From positions 11,524,968-11,588,967 of the forward strand of contig NC_056739.1 in assembly GCF_019279795.1 (NCBI RefSeq): DNA of 64,000 nt. The letters run 5' to 3'. Numbering within the stretch: the first letter of the stretch is position 1; every line of letters begins with the position of its first letter. Shown here piece after piece: positions 30,600-42,689 of this stretch. The translations under genes were made by a program, and so were the position numbers. This stretch comes from Protopterus annectens. Its lineage: Eukaryota > Chordata > Ceratodontiformes > Protopteridae. The notes beneath the pieces were generated by a model. The model did not search any database. It was not told where the DNA came from and saw nothing but the letters and a program-made list of their open reading frames with translations.

Positions 30600-30779
30600 A
30601 ATGATGAGCGTTGCAGCGGCAAACTAGATCTGAGGTAAAGGCAGAGGGGGATTGTGGGAGATAGGTTGGTCTCGAGCTTCTTCTCGATGCAGAGCTTTGC
30701 CAAGCAGCCGACACGGAGCCGAGGATCGGCTCCGAACCCAGGTGTAAGAACAAACGGCGAGATTGAACACTCTCACATT
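30600..30779. repeat. right ITR of element C
   Basis: Inverted partner of the left ITR. The hairpin CGGAGCCGA/TCGGCTCCG is at 30714-30734. The outer 45 bp recur inverted in the second half of the ICR. Confidence 0.92.
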
Positions 30780-31262
<483 letters not shown>

Positions 31263-31263
31263 T

Positions 31264-31272
31264 ACACACACA

Positions 31273-31320
<48 letters not shown>
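31264..31320. repeat. (CA)n microsatellite
   Basis: CA tract bordering the right end of foldback copy 1. Confidence 0.96.
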
Positions 31321-31323
<3 letters not shown>

Positions 31324-31997
31324 GGGAAATAGGTACAATATTATACCAATGAAATAACATTACTCGAAAAGTCTCCATATCCAAAAGTGCACAAAAATTG
31401 ATAAATCAATCCACTTTTATTTCACTTTAATTATTTTTCCGTCTTTTTTTCTGTGGGATTTCTTGCATGTTTCTTCCCACTCAGTAAATTAGTTTGGGCA
31501 TCATTTGAAAAGTATTTTTAATTTGTACAGCTAACAAGAGCTGTAATAGTTTTGTATTGTATATTGGGAAACAAGCAGCAGGGTTATGGTTAGGGGCAGA
31601 TTAAGGGCTATGTCTGGTATGCATTAGTAAGGGAGGCAGGGGTGTATTGCTCCTTTGCACACCTTAATCATGCATGCTATCCCAAATCCTGCACCTTATT
31701 TTAGGGAAACCCTTTCCAAAACACTACCATTACACAAGACAAGTCCAGAATAAGACATATGCACAAACAAGCATGCAAAACACTAAAGCTATCTCTTTAC
31801 CTAACTCTTTCTCTAGCCCTTACCCACCACCACTCGCTGAAGCACATTCTCACCCCTAATACCAACTCACATACCTCTGTCTACACTCTCATTTGTCTCC
31901 ATTTTAATCTGTCTACCTTCTAACCTGTTCACATTCGGATACTGCCCCTCTGAATGTTTATATTTTGAACAGCAACTATACCTATATCTATATCCAC
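31321..31997. other. spacer, nothing recognised
   Basis: About 680 bp of AT-rich sequence between the two foldback copies. No gene, RNA or named repeat is seen. Confidence 0.45.

Positions 31998-32036
<39 letters not shown>
31998..32036. repeat. (TA)n(GA)n microsatellite
   Basis: TA units followed by GA units, forming the left border of foldback copy 2. Confidence 0.95.
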
Positions 32037-32037
<1 letters not shown>

Positions 32038-32300
32038 TTTACTCTCAATCTTGAAATCCATAATCCTGAGACCCTAATATTGAAAGACTAAACTACTGAA
32101 GACCATAATATTGAACTCCTGGACTATCTTCCCTGCAGGACCCATGTTAGCACTCATTCCTAGGTCTACACCACTTGAAGACCCATGTTACTACTCATTC
32201 CTGGGTCCATAGTGGTAGTGGGGATTCAGTATTCAAGATTTTTTAGACTTTGGTACCTTAAACATCTATAGCTAAAAGATATTCTATTGAGGATCATCAC
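32038..32300. repeat. foldback (MITE-like) repeat, copy 2
   Basis: Aligns end to end with copy 1. The shared left arm contains CATAATCCTGAGACC, the centre contains TTAGCACTCATTCCTRGG, and the right arm is degenerate. The right arm has diverged more than in copy 1, so the hairpin is weaker. Confidence 0.6.
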
Positions 32301-33349
32301 ATATTTAAAACACATCATAATAGTAGATATTTACATAAATTGAGGCTTCTTTACACTGCAAGTTTATTATTCTATTTGGCACAACATGTCACAGATCAAA
32401 GCAGACCTATATGACATACAGTGCACTGATACTTTGCAATCTAGGACTTCTCATGAATCTAATCCCTCTTTTGTCTTTTACTTTTAACATGCTAGTTTCA
32501 GTTAAAACTGTTTCTGATAACTTCTGCCTCTAAGTGGACAATAAGGGAGCATGTCAATCCACTGGAGGTGTTTCCAGTGAATGCAAAGAAACCAAAGCCA
32601 GTTTGCTGAAACTGTCTTTGACGAAAGTAGAGATTGCATTTTTTCCACTGTTGTGTGACCTTGGAGTTGGTATATATATGGGGGTGCAGAAGGGACTTGC
32701 CCCACCGCAAAAAAAAGTTGTTTCTATGCTTGCTGAAAGCGGTTTTGGTGAACTGGTTTCAGTTTATTTGCATTTGTCTAAACCATCTTTGATGAATCAG
32801 CATGAATCCAGGCAATAAATGCAAAGGTAGAAAATCCATGGTCCTACAGGTCCATGTGTGGTACTAACCCATTTGCCATACCTGGGATACCTACAATACA
32901 AAACAGTCTAAGAGACACAGCATCTATGTGCCGACGTCTTCTCTTGTGTAGTACTTTTTTTATTAAATGATATCACAGTTTTTTGCACCTACAAATAAAT
33001 GCATAAAGAAGGCAAAGAAAGAAAGAAGGAAGAAAATAAATGATCACCTAGTAGCAATTACTTTGTGTGGGTATGTCAGATAATTCATCAATATCACTTG
33101 TCTAAGTTTATGTTCTTTTCTTCTTGTGCAAGGACAGAATGGATAGACTAATTTTGTTTTGTAAGTAAAATATGCACCTATACATTTATTATTTTTGTGT
33201 CCCTTCAGGTACCTGTGTTGAAGAGTCATACAAAGGGTATAACATTCTGTTTGACTGTATGAAAATGCTTATGCTACAGGTTTCAAGCAATGACTCTGCA
33301 TAATATGTATTATTGTACTAAAGCCTCCTTAAGCTTTAATGCACAATGT
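32301..33349. other. spacer downstream of SYCP1, with a possible hairpin
   Basis: No gene is seen. Within it, 32574-32620 and about 32735-32785 are imperfect inverted repeats (ATGCAAA, AAAC, CAGTTT and CAAA blocks in mirrored order), which may mark another short non-autonomous repeat. This is the region just past the likely 3' end of SYCP1. Confidence 0.4.
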
Positions 33350-33851
33350 TTTATTGCACCAGCTAAACAATCAAACCAATTAAGGTCAGATTTAAATATT
33401 TAATCTAAAATGTTAGCATTAACATTCAATAAAATATTGGAAATGATAACAGGTTATATCCACTATATTAACGATAAAAACAGTTAACTTTTTGTTTAAA
33501 ATGTTACTAAATGGTAACATATAATAATTTGTTTGCAAGCTAAAAAGTGCACTAATAGGAGTCAATACAGTTCCATAAAACACAAAGTAAATAATGTTAA
33601 ATATTCTGCAAAGGAAAAATATTGCAACATAGTACAGTTTTTTTCTACATGGGTTATTGTCAAGGAAAAATGTGAAGGAGAAAACAAACAAGCTTATTGT
33701 TTGATATGTTGTGAAAGTAAATCTGATTGCAAGAATAAATGAAGAAACCAAGACAATGTGTTTTACAGAATAATTAACATAAATTACAATTTTAAAAGAA
33801 GAAAACAGGGTATGCTTAGTGTAGCTTGATGCTGATTCTGTGAAAACTAAT
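33350..33851 (-). other. SYCP1: probable SYCP1 3' untranslated region
   Basis: The sequence after the SYCP1 stop codon is AT-rich and lacks repeats. A minus-strand AATAAA occurs at 33350-33355, about 500 nt after the stop, and another at 33185-33190. The first is the simplest candidate poly(A) signal. The transcript end is inferred; no cleavage site can be read from sequence alone. Confidence 0.45.
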
Positions 33852-33995
33852 TCAGCCAAAAATCTTTCCAGTAGCTTTATTTTTTTTCTTCCAGTCACTG
33901 TTTGTTATAGCAGACCAGCCTGCCTCGCGCATCCTTCTTACAGCTGCAAGTTTTAAAACAGTACCTGGAGATTTTAAAGATGAGGGACTTCTAGC
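33852..33995 (-). CDS. SYCP1: SYCP1 terminal coding exon
   Basis: The last exon of synaptonemal complex protein 1, the transverse filament protein that bridges homologous chromosomes in meiosis. It encodes 47 residues and a stop. Its core SPGTVLKLAAVRRMREAGWS aligns with the end of the human protein as I remember it (TPGSTLKFGAIRKMREDRWA); both then finish with a Lys-rich DxKKK.K...K.F tail. The acceptor (a run of about 20 T on the minus strand, then ATCATCATCCCAG) precedes the first codon, and the frame joins the previous exon in phase 0. In the family this basic C-terminus follows the long coiled coil and faces the chromosome axis. The intact intron argues against a processed pseudogene. 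Upstream exons are not in evidence within the window. Confidence 0.86.
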   Translation of the reverse strand, partial: ARSPSSLKSPGTVLKLAAVRRMREAGWSAITNSDWKKKNKATGKIFG

Positions 33996-34135
33996 CTGGG
34001 ATGATGATAAAAAAAAAAAAAAAAAAAACATGAAAATGTTATTGACACCCATGTGAAAGGGATCACATGCTGATTTACCTGATCACCAAAGTCAAAATAC
34101 AAATTAGATTAATTAGATGAATTTCGAAAAATTAC
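33996..34135 (-). other. SYCP1: SYCP1 last intron
   Basis: A 140-bp intron with donor AAG|GTAATTTTTC and acceptor TCATCCCAG|GC on the minus strand, phase 0. It contains a poly-T run (plus-strand A run at about 34010-34029) as the pyrimidine tract. It is far shorter than the TE-filled sequence upstream. Confidence 0.8.
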
Positions 34136-34222
34136 CTTTCTTGGTGTCATTTCACATGGATGAACAGTTTCAACATTCCCTTTGTGTGGCTTATTAAACA
34201 CTTCTGTTTCAGAAAGCATGGA
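34136..34222 (-). CDS. SYCP1: SYCP1 penultimate coding exon
   Basis: An 87-nt, phase-0 exon encoding 29 residues. It begins SMLSETEVFNKPHKGN and ends PCEMTPRK. The corresponding human stretch, as I recall it, begins SMVSEEETLK and ends CVKTPKK immediately before the terminal exon, so both borders coincide. The acceptor is TTCTTTTTACAG and the donor GTAATTTT. Together with the terminal exon it gives a consistent two-exon match to one protein. The next upstream exon should end in phase 0 somewhere to the right, but none could be recognised; a long element-rich intron is likely. Confidence 0.83.
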
Positions 34223-34539
34223 CTGTAAAAAGAATAAGACTATAAATAATAGCCAGTTATAGCAGATAAAAGCCTCAATTTTAGCACTGCAGATCTGTTT
34301 GCTTTCATGTATTTTAATATACATTTGACTCAATCAACACTCATTCTAATCCATTAATATTCTCTCACCTATTTTATTTGTTTGCTGGTCTGCTTCTGAC
34401 TTACCTAATAATGTAGACCTTTAGTTTAACTCCAAAGCAAATATGTCTATATTTTACTGAGGGTTCCTTTATATCTACTACTGATACATAGGAGGCAGAC
34501 ATAAAAACCGTAAAACTGAGAATGATCTCAATAGCAAAA
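34223..34539 (-). other. SYCP1 intronic sequence
   Basis: AT-rich sequence upstream of the penultimate SYCP1 exon. It includes the acceptor region TATTATTTATAGTCTTATTC. A splice-bounded open stretch at about 34405-34456 was considered as an exon and rejected on phase. Confidence 0.5.
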
Positions 34540-35366
34540 CAGTACAGTTCTTAGGTTCAATGTCTTTTCACACTATCAAATGAACAACAATACTCTAAGT
34601 ACCCATGAAGTGGTAAGGGACCTGGGATCACAGGTTGACTGCGAATTTAACTTCGATCACCACGTGTCTACCATTGTAAGGAAAACTTTCCACATAGCTC
34701 ACTTGATTAGCAAAGGCATAGCCTTGAGAGCAAAAGACGTTATAACCTCCCTACTTAGTACTTATCTGGCCGATAATTGAGTAGAACGCCCGATTTGGTA
34801 TGTACTGTACTAAGCACCTGCTGCAATTAGAGAGACCAAAGAAGTTTCTAACAAAGATCAAGGGTCTCCAGCATGTGCCTTACATGGACCAACTAATGTC
34901 CCTGTCACTATAGTCCCTATTGTATATACTTCTTAAGGAAACTTATGCCTGGCCTACACAGCAACCCAAGACCCAAACCTAATGAACTTACTGCATATCT
35001 GTAAAACAAATGGGTCTAGGGCTACCCATTCCAGGGACTTAAATATGGCCTGCAACTTAAATAGGACTTGCTGGAAGGACAGATTTATCTCCTGGTGACT
35101 GCTACATTTTTGGAATAGGCTACCAATTCGTGACACAGAGCATCTCTATGACACTGTTCAACAGGAACATGGACAAGTGGATAGGGCTCCATAAATTCTT
35201 ACTGGGGATAGTACCCATAACCCAACTGGACATGGGCAGTCATCACTAAATGCAATCTTGGGTACTGACTAGTACTTCTATGGTATTACATTGGGTTGAA
35301 ATGGCTAGGCTTAAAATGACCTATGGGTTGACAGCCTAGTAATCTCCTGTGATCCTATGATTAGGT
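34540..35366 (+). mobile_element. CR1-like LINE, 3' remnant (plus strand)
   Basis: The C-terminal end of a non-LTR RT. Recognisable pieces are the EVVRDLGSQVDCEFNFDHHV block (usual form VRDLGV.VD..L.F..HI), a Lys-Ala helix, then the FW.RLP and F..R.DKW segments seen near the end of CR1/Rex1/L2-type ORF2 proteins. The tail finishes GTGATCCTATGATTAG at about 35366. This resembles the ATTCTATG-type 3' repeat of CR1. Several stops break the frame. The copy is 5'-truncated, as is common in the family. It faces another CR1-like copy on the minus strand. Confidence 0.68.
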
Positions 35367-35488
35367 AAGTACTAGGCTAGTTTCCTTTGTGGGTCATTTT
35401 AAGCCTATCCAATTTATTTTTTGTGGTCAAAGTAACCTATCCTATTTGGTTACAAATTGGCCTTGCCCATCCCATGGTCAATAATAAA
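35367..35488 (-). mobile_element. probable 3' tail of the minus-strand CR1-like LINE
   Basis: On the minus strand this stretch contains GGCTTAAAATGACC followed by TAGCCTAGTA, matching the 3' untranslated tail of the plus-strand copy next to it. It is therefore probably the tail of the CR1-like LINE at 41270-41900, separated from its body by DIRS element I. Confidence 0.55.
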
Positions 35489-38400
35489 AAGTTATCTACT
35501 CACCATAACATTCCATCTGTGTTGTCCAATTTCATTCTTCCTCAATTGAGGGGTTCAGAGCTGATACTCGGATCCTACTTGGCTGCTTCGTCCAGCTCAT
35601 AGGATCCCAGAACTCTTGAGCTCCTCCTCTTACCCATAATTCCCCACCAGACTAACATACCTCAGATCAAGTTTGCCACTCCTAGACATAACAGACCCAT
35701 GACAGATCATAAAAGAAAGAAAGCTGGAGCTCAAACAAGGAACACAGGTTCCTACCATACTCTTTGATCTCTCCAAAAGGAATTAAAGCAACTGGACAGA
35801 AGGGTGGGGCGTTGAGGAAAAATGAAAATGGACAACACAGATGGAATGTTACGATGAGTACATAACCTTTTAATCTGATGTTGTAATTTTCATTCATTCC
35901 TCAACTGATGGGACAGAGTCACCAGCTACCTAAATCCTAGAAGGACTCTAAGGAGGGATATTCTGGAGCACTGTTGACCCAAAGGCTGTTCTTCACCCAG
36001 AGACCAGATCCAGTTTGTAATGAGCAATAAAAGTATGAGGATTAGTCTATGTTATAGCTGCACAAATATCATCCAAGGAAGTTCAAGACCAAAAGGCTGA
36101 AGACGTTGCCATAGACCATGTGGGGTGGGGGCTTTTGGAGGCTTTGGTAAAGCAAACCCACTTTCTCATAGACAAAGGTAATGCAATCAGTTAACCATTT
36201 GGCCAAAATACCTTTAGATACCAGTTTGCCTAATTTGGAATCGGAAAAGGAAAACAATTTTTCAGATTTCTTAGATCCTTGGTTCTGTGAAGCTAGAAGC
36301 ATAGTTGCCTGTGTACATCTAAAGATGTAACATATACTTGCCTTTTTGAGAGGTTTGGAAAGAAAACAGGAAGATTAATGATCTGATTAATATTTGACTC
36401 AGAAGCTACCTTTGGTACAAAGGATAGATTGTTTTGTAAAGATACCCTGTCTTTGTGAAGAACTAAACAAGGTTTCAAAGACTAAGACTGGCTAAAAAGT
36501 CTAGGACATTTGAAACATGTGCTGAAAAAGGATCTAGTTTTTTGTTTATGGACAAAAGAACAAATATTTTCCATTAACTCTTGTAAATCCTTCTGGTGGA
36601 AGCCTTATTGGAAGATAATACATTGTGCCAGACAGGGGAGGAGAGCCTGGGCTGTCTAGCAATAAACAGAACTGGAGAAATCATGCCGTCAACTTGAGGA
36701 CTGGTATGGCCAGGTGAGTCATGCCTGTCAGATGAGGATAAAGGGAAACCAAATCTGATGAGGCCAGTAAGGGCTAATGAGGTGCTCTTCAATCAAGATG
36801 CTTTCTGTAGTTAAGCGTCTCTTAGTGTCTTCCCTGCTAAGGGGATCAGGGCAAAGGACCTGCTGCATTTCTTGTTGAGGGAAGAAGCAAACTGATCACA
36901 GTGGTTGGTCCCACTGACTGAAAATTCTCTCCACCACATTGATTTTGAGAGACCACCCATAAGGCATTAAGATGGACTTGCTTAACTTTTCTGCAATCAT
37001 GATGGATTTCCCCAGAATGTGCACTGCTATTAGAAAGCAACTGGAAGCAATCACCCACTGCCAAATTATCATATCTTCTCAACTAAAAGGGTAAGATCAT
37101 GTCCCCCCTTGTTTGTTGATGTACCAGACTACTGACATATTCTCCATCTGAATCACAATTGTCCTGGTTGGGACAGTGTTTTGAAAAGCCCACAACACTA
37201 GGAGGACAACTCTCATCTCCAGGACATTGATATGTATCTTGGCTTCTTGGGGAACCATATACCTTGGACTGTCCTTCCCAAGAAATGTCCCCCCAGTCTG
37301 AGCAGAGAAGCACCAGTGGTCACTGTGGCCTTGGGTTAAGGGAAAACAAAAGGATGGCCTTTGTGGAGATGATTGGAGTGGATCCACCACAGAATTTAAT
37401 TTCTACATGCTTGAGTGATTTTGACTGGCATGGATAATGGCTGTTGAAGAATGGACCATTCAGTGGCCAGAGTCCACTGAAGGATTCTAATGTAAAACCT
37501 GGCCAGAAGTTCACAGATGTTTGCTGCTGTAATGAAACCCAGAGTTTGAAGCACCAATCTGGATGGAAGGGAAGAATTCTGAACTGTTTTTATGACTTGG
37601 CTTTGTATTGTATCTATTCAAGACAGAAAAAGCTATTTGAGTGACTGTATTCAGACGAGCACCAATGAATTCCAGACTCTGAGTTGATGTGAGTTGAGAT
37701 TTGTTGTAGAATGACTGATATCCCTATATGGAAACACAGCTGAAGTAAGTAGTCCCTTGTTTGAATCAGTTGATGCCTGGTTGCAGCAGTCAAGAGTCAG
37801 TCATCTAGATAAGGAAACATCTGGTATCTGAGCAGTCTCAAGTGAGCTGCTACTACTGCCATACACTTGGTGAACACCTGGGAGTTACGGTGAGACTAAA
37901 GGGCAGTGTTCTGAGCTGGTAATGACTGACTCCCAACTGGAAGTGAAGGTAATGTCTGGAGCTCTTGTTCATTTTGACATGATAGTACACATCTTGAAGA
38001 TCTATTGAGCACATCCAGTCGTCCTTGTACGAAAAGGCAAAATGGACTGAACCGTGGCCATCCAGAACTTTGTATACTGAACAGATTAGTTTAATTTGCA
38101 GAGATCCAAAATTGGTCTTAGGTCTCCTATCGTTTTGGAACTGAGAAGAATTCTAAGTTCAGAATCCTCTATGGTGTGGGGGGACTGCTTGGATGACTTT
38201 CTTTCTAGCATCTTTTTGATTGTGGCAGAATCTTCTTCCCTCTGACTGGATGGAACATCAGGGATTCTTCATTGAATAGATGGGTTGGGAAAATGATATA
38301 ATACAACCTTTGGATATTATCCTCCATATCCATGAATCTTTTGTAATGTCTAGCAGGGCTCTCTAGTGCAGGGACAGACAACCCCAACTGCCCCAGAGAT

Positions 38401-41265
38401 GGACAGTTGGGTCTCCATTCTGCAGCACTGATAGGGTCTATCTGAGAAAGAATGTCTGGATGCCAGGTTGTGTGGACCACCCCTGTTGTGAGGATGGCGT
38501 CTTCCATTTGATCTCCCCCCTCTGCTCCTGGACCACCTCTGTTGTGAGGATGGCATCTTCCATTTGATCTCCACCCTCTGCCCCTGGTGGAACTATCTCC
38601 ATGTGACTCCTGGAATGGACCCTGTGATATTTTTAAACCACATTTTTTATTATCTTGCTGATTTTTAGAGAAAGACCTTTGAGGAGTAGAAAAATGTACA
38701 CCCACAGCAGACAGAGTCTTTCCCTCTTGTGCAAATCCAGAGAGTGTACCTTTCACCCTGGGTCCAACAAGCACAGATCTGTCAAAGGGTGCACTGAAAA
38801 AAGATTCAAATAGTTCTACAAAGTTATACAAGGGCATCCAGGCATGTTTCCTGATGGATATGCCCGAACCCGCTGCCCATAAGGTACCTTACACAGTGTG
38901 TGAAATTAACCTCATGGATGAATTAGATATTGATTGTGGGAAGCCAGTTGCGAGAAAATTCTATTCCCTTCCTTGGAGGACATGGATCTAGAAACAGATT
39001 TGGTAAGCTCCTTGATCAGAGTTTTCTGAAGTCTCGTAGTGTGCCAAATAATTCAGTGATATAAGAGCGAAAGTTGTTGAAGCATAGACATGCTTCCCAA
39101 ACCTATCCATCACCCTAGACTACCTGTTAGGAGGCTGGACAGAGGAACTCTATTCCACTAGTTCATTTCTTGTGGCTGCTGCAACAACCATGACATCAAC
39201 TGGCACTCCCTTATTCCAATGAAGAAGGGTTTTAGAGGTGTAAGGATTTTGTCTGGTCTCTTCAGAATTGGCACGATGGTGTCCAGTTTCTTCCACACCC
39301 ACCAAGAGAACAGATCTACAAGCTCATTGGCTACCCAGGAGGTAAATGGGCCAGAACCAAAAGCCTCCAGAGACACTGATTCCTCTTGGAAGGGGTTATC
39401 GGGGGACCAACCACCTCTTTGGTTTAAGGAGCTCTAAGAGATCTCTAAAGGAGACATCATCAGGTGATAATCTGGGGACCCCTCCCCCCTCATCAAAATC
39501 AGTGTCCTCAGTGATTGATTCCTGTGAGGAATCTAAGTGTCTCCTTTTGCATGCTCTCTTCCAGAGGACATCCTCAGTGGGATGCTCTGGGGACATATCA
39601 CAAGAGATAATGATACCCTGATGGGTTGGCTGGAGGCTAAAACTAGATTGGCTGTATCACTGGAAGGGATGATTGAGGCTCAGGACACAAAACAGAATGA
39701 GACAAAGATGTTTGTTCCAAAGAGAGCAACTGCATCTGTTCTCTAGGTACATAGAAGACTCTCTCCACTACCTCTAAATCAGAATGCCTAGGAGAAACAG
39801 AAGCCAATGAATCTGACATTGGAAACTTTCAGATCATCAGCCTCTGCCACCCCATTGGTATCCCACTCAAAGAGGGAGTTGGACCCAAACTACCTAACGC
39901 TGAAGCTCCGAGGGGAAGATACAGCTCCAAAAGCTTCGTAGTTGACTCCAAAGCCTCTGAGTTGGCACCAAAGTTTCAGCTCTGAGAATCTTCTAGCTAT
40001 GACATTCTCAGAGCGAGTCGACTCAGAGAGGCCATCAGAGTCGATGAAACCCGAATCCTCAGGTCCAAAGAAGATGCCCACAAGGGTTTCTGATCTGACA
40101 TTTCCAAAACTAAAGGACAAATCAGAGAAGGAGAAATCGATGGTGATGTGGCTCGGTGAAGGCTCTCAAGACCCAAAGGGGCTGGAGCTGAAAGTAGTCC
40201 CATTTGTATTCATGTACTGAGGAACTTCCTCATCATCCTATCCACATCTGCCTTGGATCTCCTGGAGGACTGGAGAGATGAAACCATGGAAGGGGGCCTA
40301 TACTGTCTTCTGGGCAACTGCTCAAGGAAGGGATAAGGTTGTATAAAAGAGATAGGCTTCAATGTCAAGGATGTCAAGGGTGGAGTATGTGTCCAAGGAG
40401 ATCTTTCAGTCCATATCTTTGGATCTGGTAAGGACCGATCCAGCTTTTTCAAACTCTTTGCTGGTGGTTCCAATGAAGGAGCTGAGGTCGAGGTAGAAGG
40501 GCAATCGGGAGACCTTTTATTTATCTCTTTCTCTCTTAGTCATAGAATTGCTCTTTTTCTCAGATTTCTTAGGGGTTTGAGCCCCTGCAACTGAAGTAGA
40601 GGATTTGGAAGGAAGATGGCCCCTGAGAATAAGTTTGTTCTTCGTGTCAATAAGGGCCAGAGAGTAAAATCCCACACAAACATCACAGTCTCTATCCAAG
40701 TGTGCCAGACCTAAACAGTAGACACATTCCCTGTGGGCATCAGAATTTGAAATCTTATGACCACAGGAAATGCACTTTTAAAACTCGAAGGTTTATCCAA
40801 CATTCTAACATAATACCACAACAAAGATAAATATAAGTCTAAATATATATATACATCCATATGTATAATTTTTAGGAAAAGGTGAAAGGGGAAAAGGGAA
40901 AAGACTACCAACAATGGTATTGAAAGACACTCAAAGAGTGCAAAAAGGGTTAAGAGGACAGATAAATGGAATAAAAAAGGGCAAATGGAAGGTATTACAA
41001 GAAGAAATATATAACAGAATGTATTTGATGTAATAAGGGAAAAACTGCACTCACTTCACCACAAAAACTGAAAAGGACCAAAGATAAGCACCCAAGAGTT
41101 CATAACCCACGTCTGTTTGCAATGACAGCAAATGAGATTTGAAGTATGTTAGTTTGATGGAGCAGTATGGGTAAGGGGAAAGAGCTGGAAGAAGTGGCTG
41201 AGTTGGATCAGATTATTTGATTCAAACCCATCAGTTGAGGAATGAATGAAATGACAACATCAGAT
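35489..41265 (-). mobile_element. DIRS-like element I, decayed
   Basis: A DIRS-type fossil. The left ITR starts at 35489, the ICR is at about 35818-35925 and the right ITR is at about 41090-41265. YR sequence lies at about 36000-36600, a methyltransferase-like segment at about 36700-36980, RNase H at about 36990-37400 (KQGG segment present), RT at about 37700-38230, and gag at about 38230-40790 with the Cys/His module at its start. It is broken in many places and looks old. It lies upstream of the last SYCP1 exons, in the gene's sense orientation, inside the 3' tail of a CR1-like LINE. Confidence 0.87.
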
Positions 41266-41269
41266 TTAC

Positions 41270-41900
41270 ACATTACCCCTAATGAGAATAACTGGGATCA
41301 TACCATAGATAATTTGAGGGGATCCATGCATGGGATGAAGCATTTAGGAGCTGCTTCTCTCCATTAGTAGTATAGGGGGCAGTCCTGAGGTAAATTTTTG
41401 GGTTTTACATCCACAGATCTAAGCTGCACTTGAATATGGACAGGGATGAACTTTGTTTTATGTGGATGGGGAGTCTGTTCCACAGCAGCTGTATCCTCTG
41501 CAAGATATACCTGGCCCTCCAAACCATTTTGCTGATGTTGTAGAAGAGGAATAGATCCCTAAACTAAGTATTTCTGATGCCATTTGCCTTTCTGATGTGC
41601 AATAAATCCATCACTAATGAGTCAGGGTATGCCTTCCATGCCAGACACAGGTTACCTCTTAGCAGTCTGTAGGATACCGACAGTGCATGGCTTTGAGTTG
41701 CTCCATATAGGATATGTTGTTTAGGCCTTGTATCCTTTTAGTAAGGAATCTCAGTGGGCATTCCAGTTGTTGCATATGTCTGGACAGATACATGCCAATG
41801 GAGGCATTATATTCAATGACTGGCTTAATGAGGGCTAAGCAAAGAAGGGACAAAGACATCCCTAGATCTAGGCACAAAATTTCACACTGTCAAACACAAA
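41270..41900 (-). mobile_element. CR1-like LINE, 3' remnant (minus strand)
   Basis: The minus strand reads LALIKPVIEYNASIGMYLSR, then LECPLRFLTKRIQGL, then YMEQLKAMHC. This is the usual LVRP.LEY.SPVW.P...D...LE.VQRRATK.I.GL....YEERL..L order of CR1/Rex1-like ORF2 C-termini. Further down it reads LLWNRLP near 41480, then a FK..LD segment. Frame breaks are present. The 3' tail appears to resume at 35488 beyond element I. The upstream part is missing. Confidence 0.68.
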
Positions 41901-42689
41901 GGCTTCTTCCCCACAACACATATGGTAAAAATATTTTCCAAAAAAAATGGAAGACCAGTTCCTGTTTTGCCTAAGAAACTTAGTCTAGGCACCTATTTAT
42001 CAAGAAAATAACCCAGAGCTTACAATGTCAAACTTTAAAACTGTACTGAGTGTTGCACAGTAAAGCCTTTGATCATGAATTATAGAAGATTAAGAGAAAA
42101 CTGTCTTTGGTTAAATCTAGCCATTTCAGAATTACTGCCACATTACTCAAAGAGATTACTCTTAAAAACAACCTTGGAAAAAATACATTTGGTTCAAGAA
42201 AATTATATCTCTACATAACACATATTAAATAAATTAGATAATCATTTAAATGGCTGCTAAAGAAATATGCATTACATAAAACAATTATACAACTGTTTCT
42301 ACTTACATAAACAACATATTGAAATAATTTAGACGTTATATATAATTATCCTGAGATAAAAACATAGAGGATCACAATATTCTCTAGACCTAAATAATTT
42401 ACAAGAGAATTGTACAAGTTAGTCTGAATTTTTAAACAAATGCTAAGCTTAAATATTGGGGATTTGATCATTTTGAATCGAATGTTAAGAGAGACCAAAG
42501 TGCTTAAAACAACCATTTAATGGGTAAATATTATTTGAATTTGGAAAATTAGCTTACTGTACACAACTATAATTTCTAAAAGTATGTGAATGTGAGATAC
42601 AATTAAAAAGAACATCCATCCAATTTTTGTTTTATTTTTTTAAAGAATGTCAAAACAAATGCTGAGGTAGGAATATAATATTTATCCAA
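41901..42689. other. AT-rich spacer, nothing recognised
   Basis: About 790 bp, very AT-rich, without gene or named repeat. It is probably SYCP1 intron or old repeat. Confidence 0.45.

Larger units (their letters stand above)
24677..30779 (-). mobile_element. DIRS-like element C, nearly whole
   Basis: The best preserved DIRS-type copy. The left ITR is 24677-24860, the ICR 25016-25118, and the right ITR about 30600-30779. The ITRs are close to identical over about 140 bp, which suggests a recent insertion. On the minus strand two long overlapping frames are present: gag (27790-30279) and RT/RNase H/YR (25148-27988). The element looks nearly whole, with perhaps one or two breaks. DIRS elements move by reverse transcription and a circular intermediate that the tyrosine recombinase integrates, so no target-site duplication is expected and none is obvious here. 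It lies between the L1 ORF1 remnant and the sequence downstream of SYCP1. Confidence 0.95.

Noticed and set aside
24677-30779. Flanking repeats read as long terminal repeats of an LTR retrotransposon
   Set aside because: The terminal repeats are inverted, not direct, an ICR is present, and the integrase is a tyrosine recombinase, not a DDE enzyme.
33419-33898. 159-residue hydrophobic frame on the minus strand
   Set aside because: It overlaps the SYCP1 terminal exon in another frame and the AT-rich 3' untranslated sequence; it has no domain and no start context.
34405-34456. Candidate additional SYCP1 exon with AG and GTAAG borders
   Set aside because: No reading frame is open and in phase with the following exon, and the peptide has no SYCP1 similarity.
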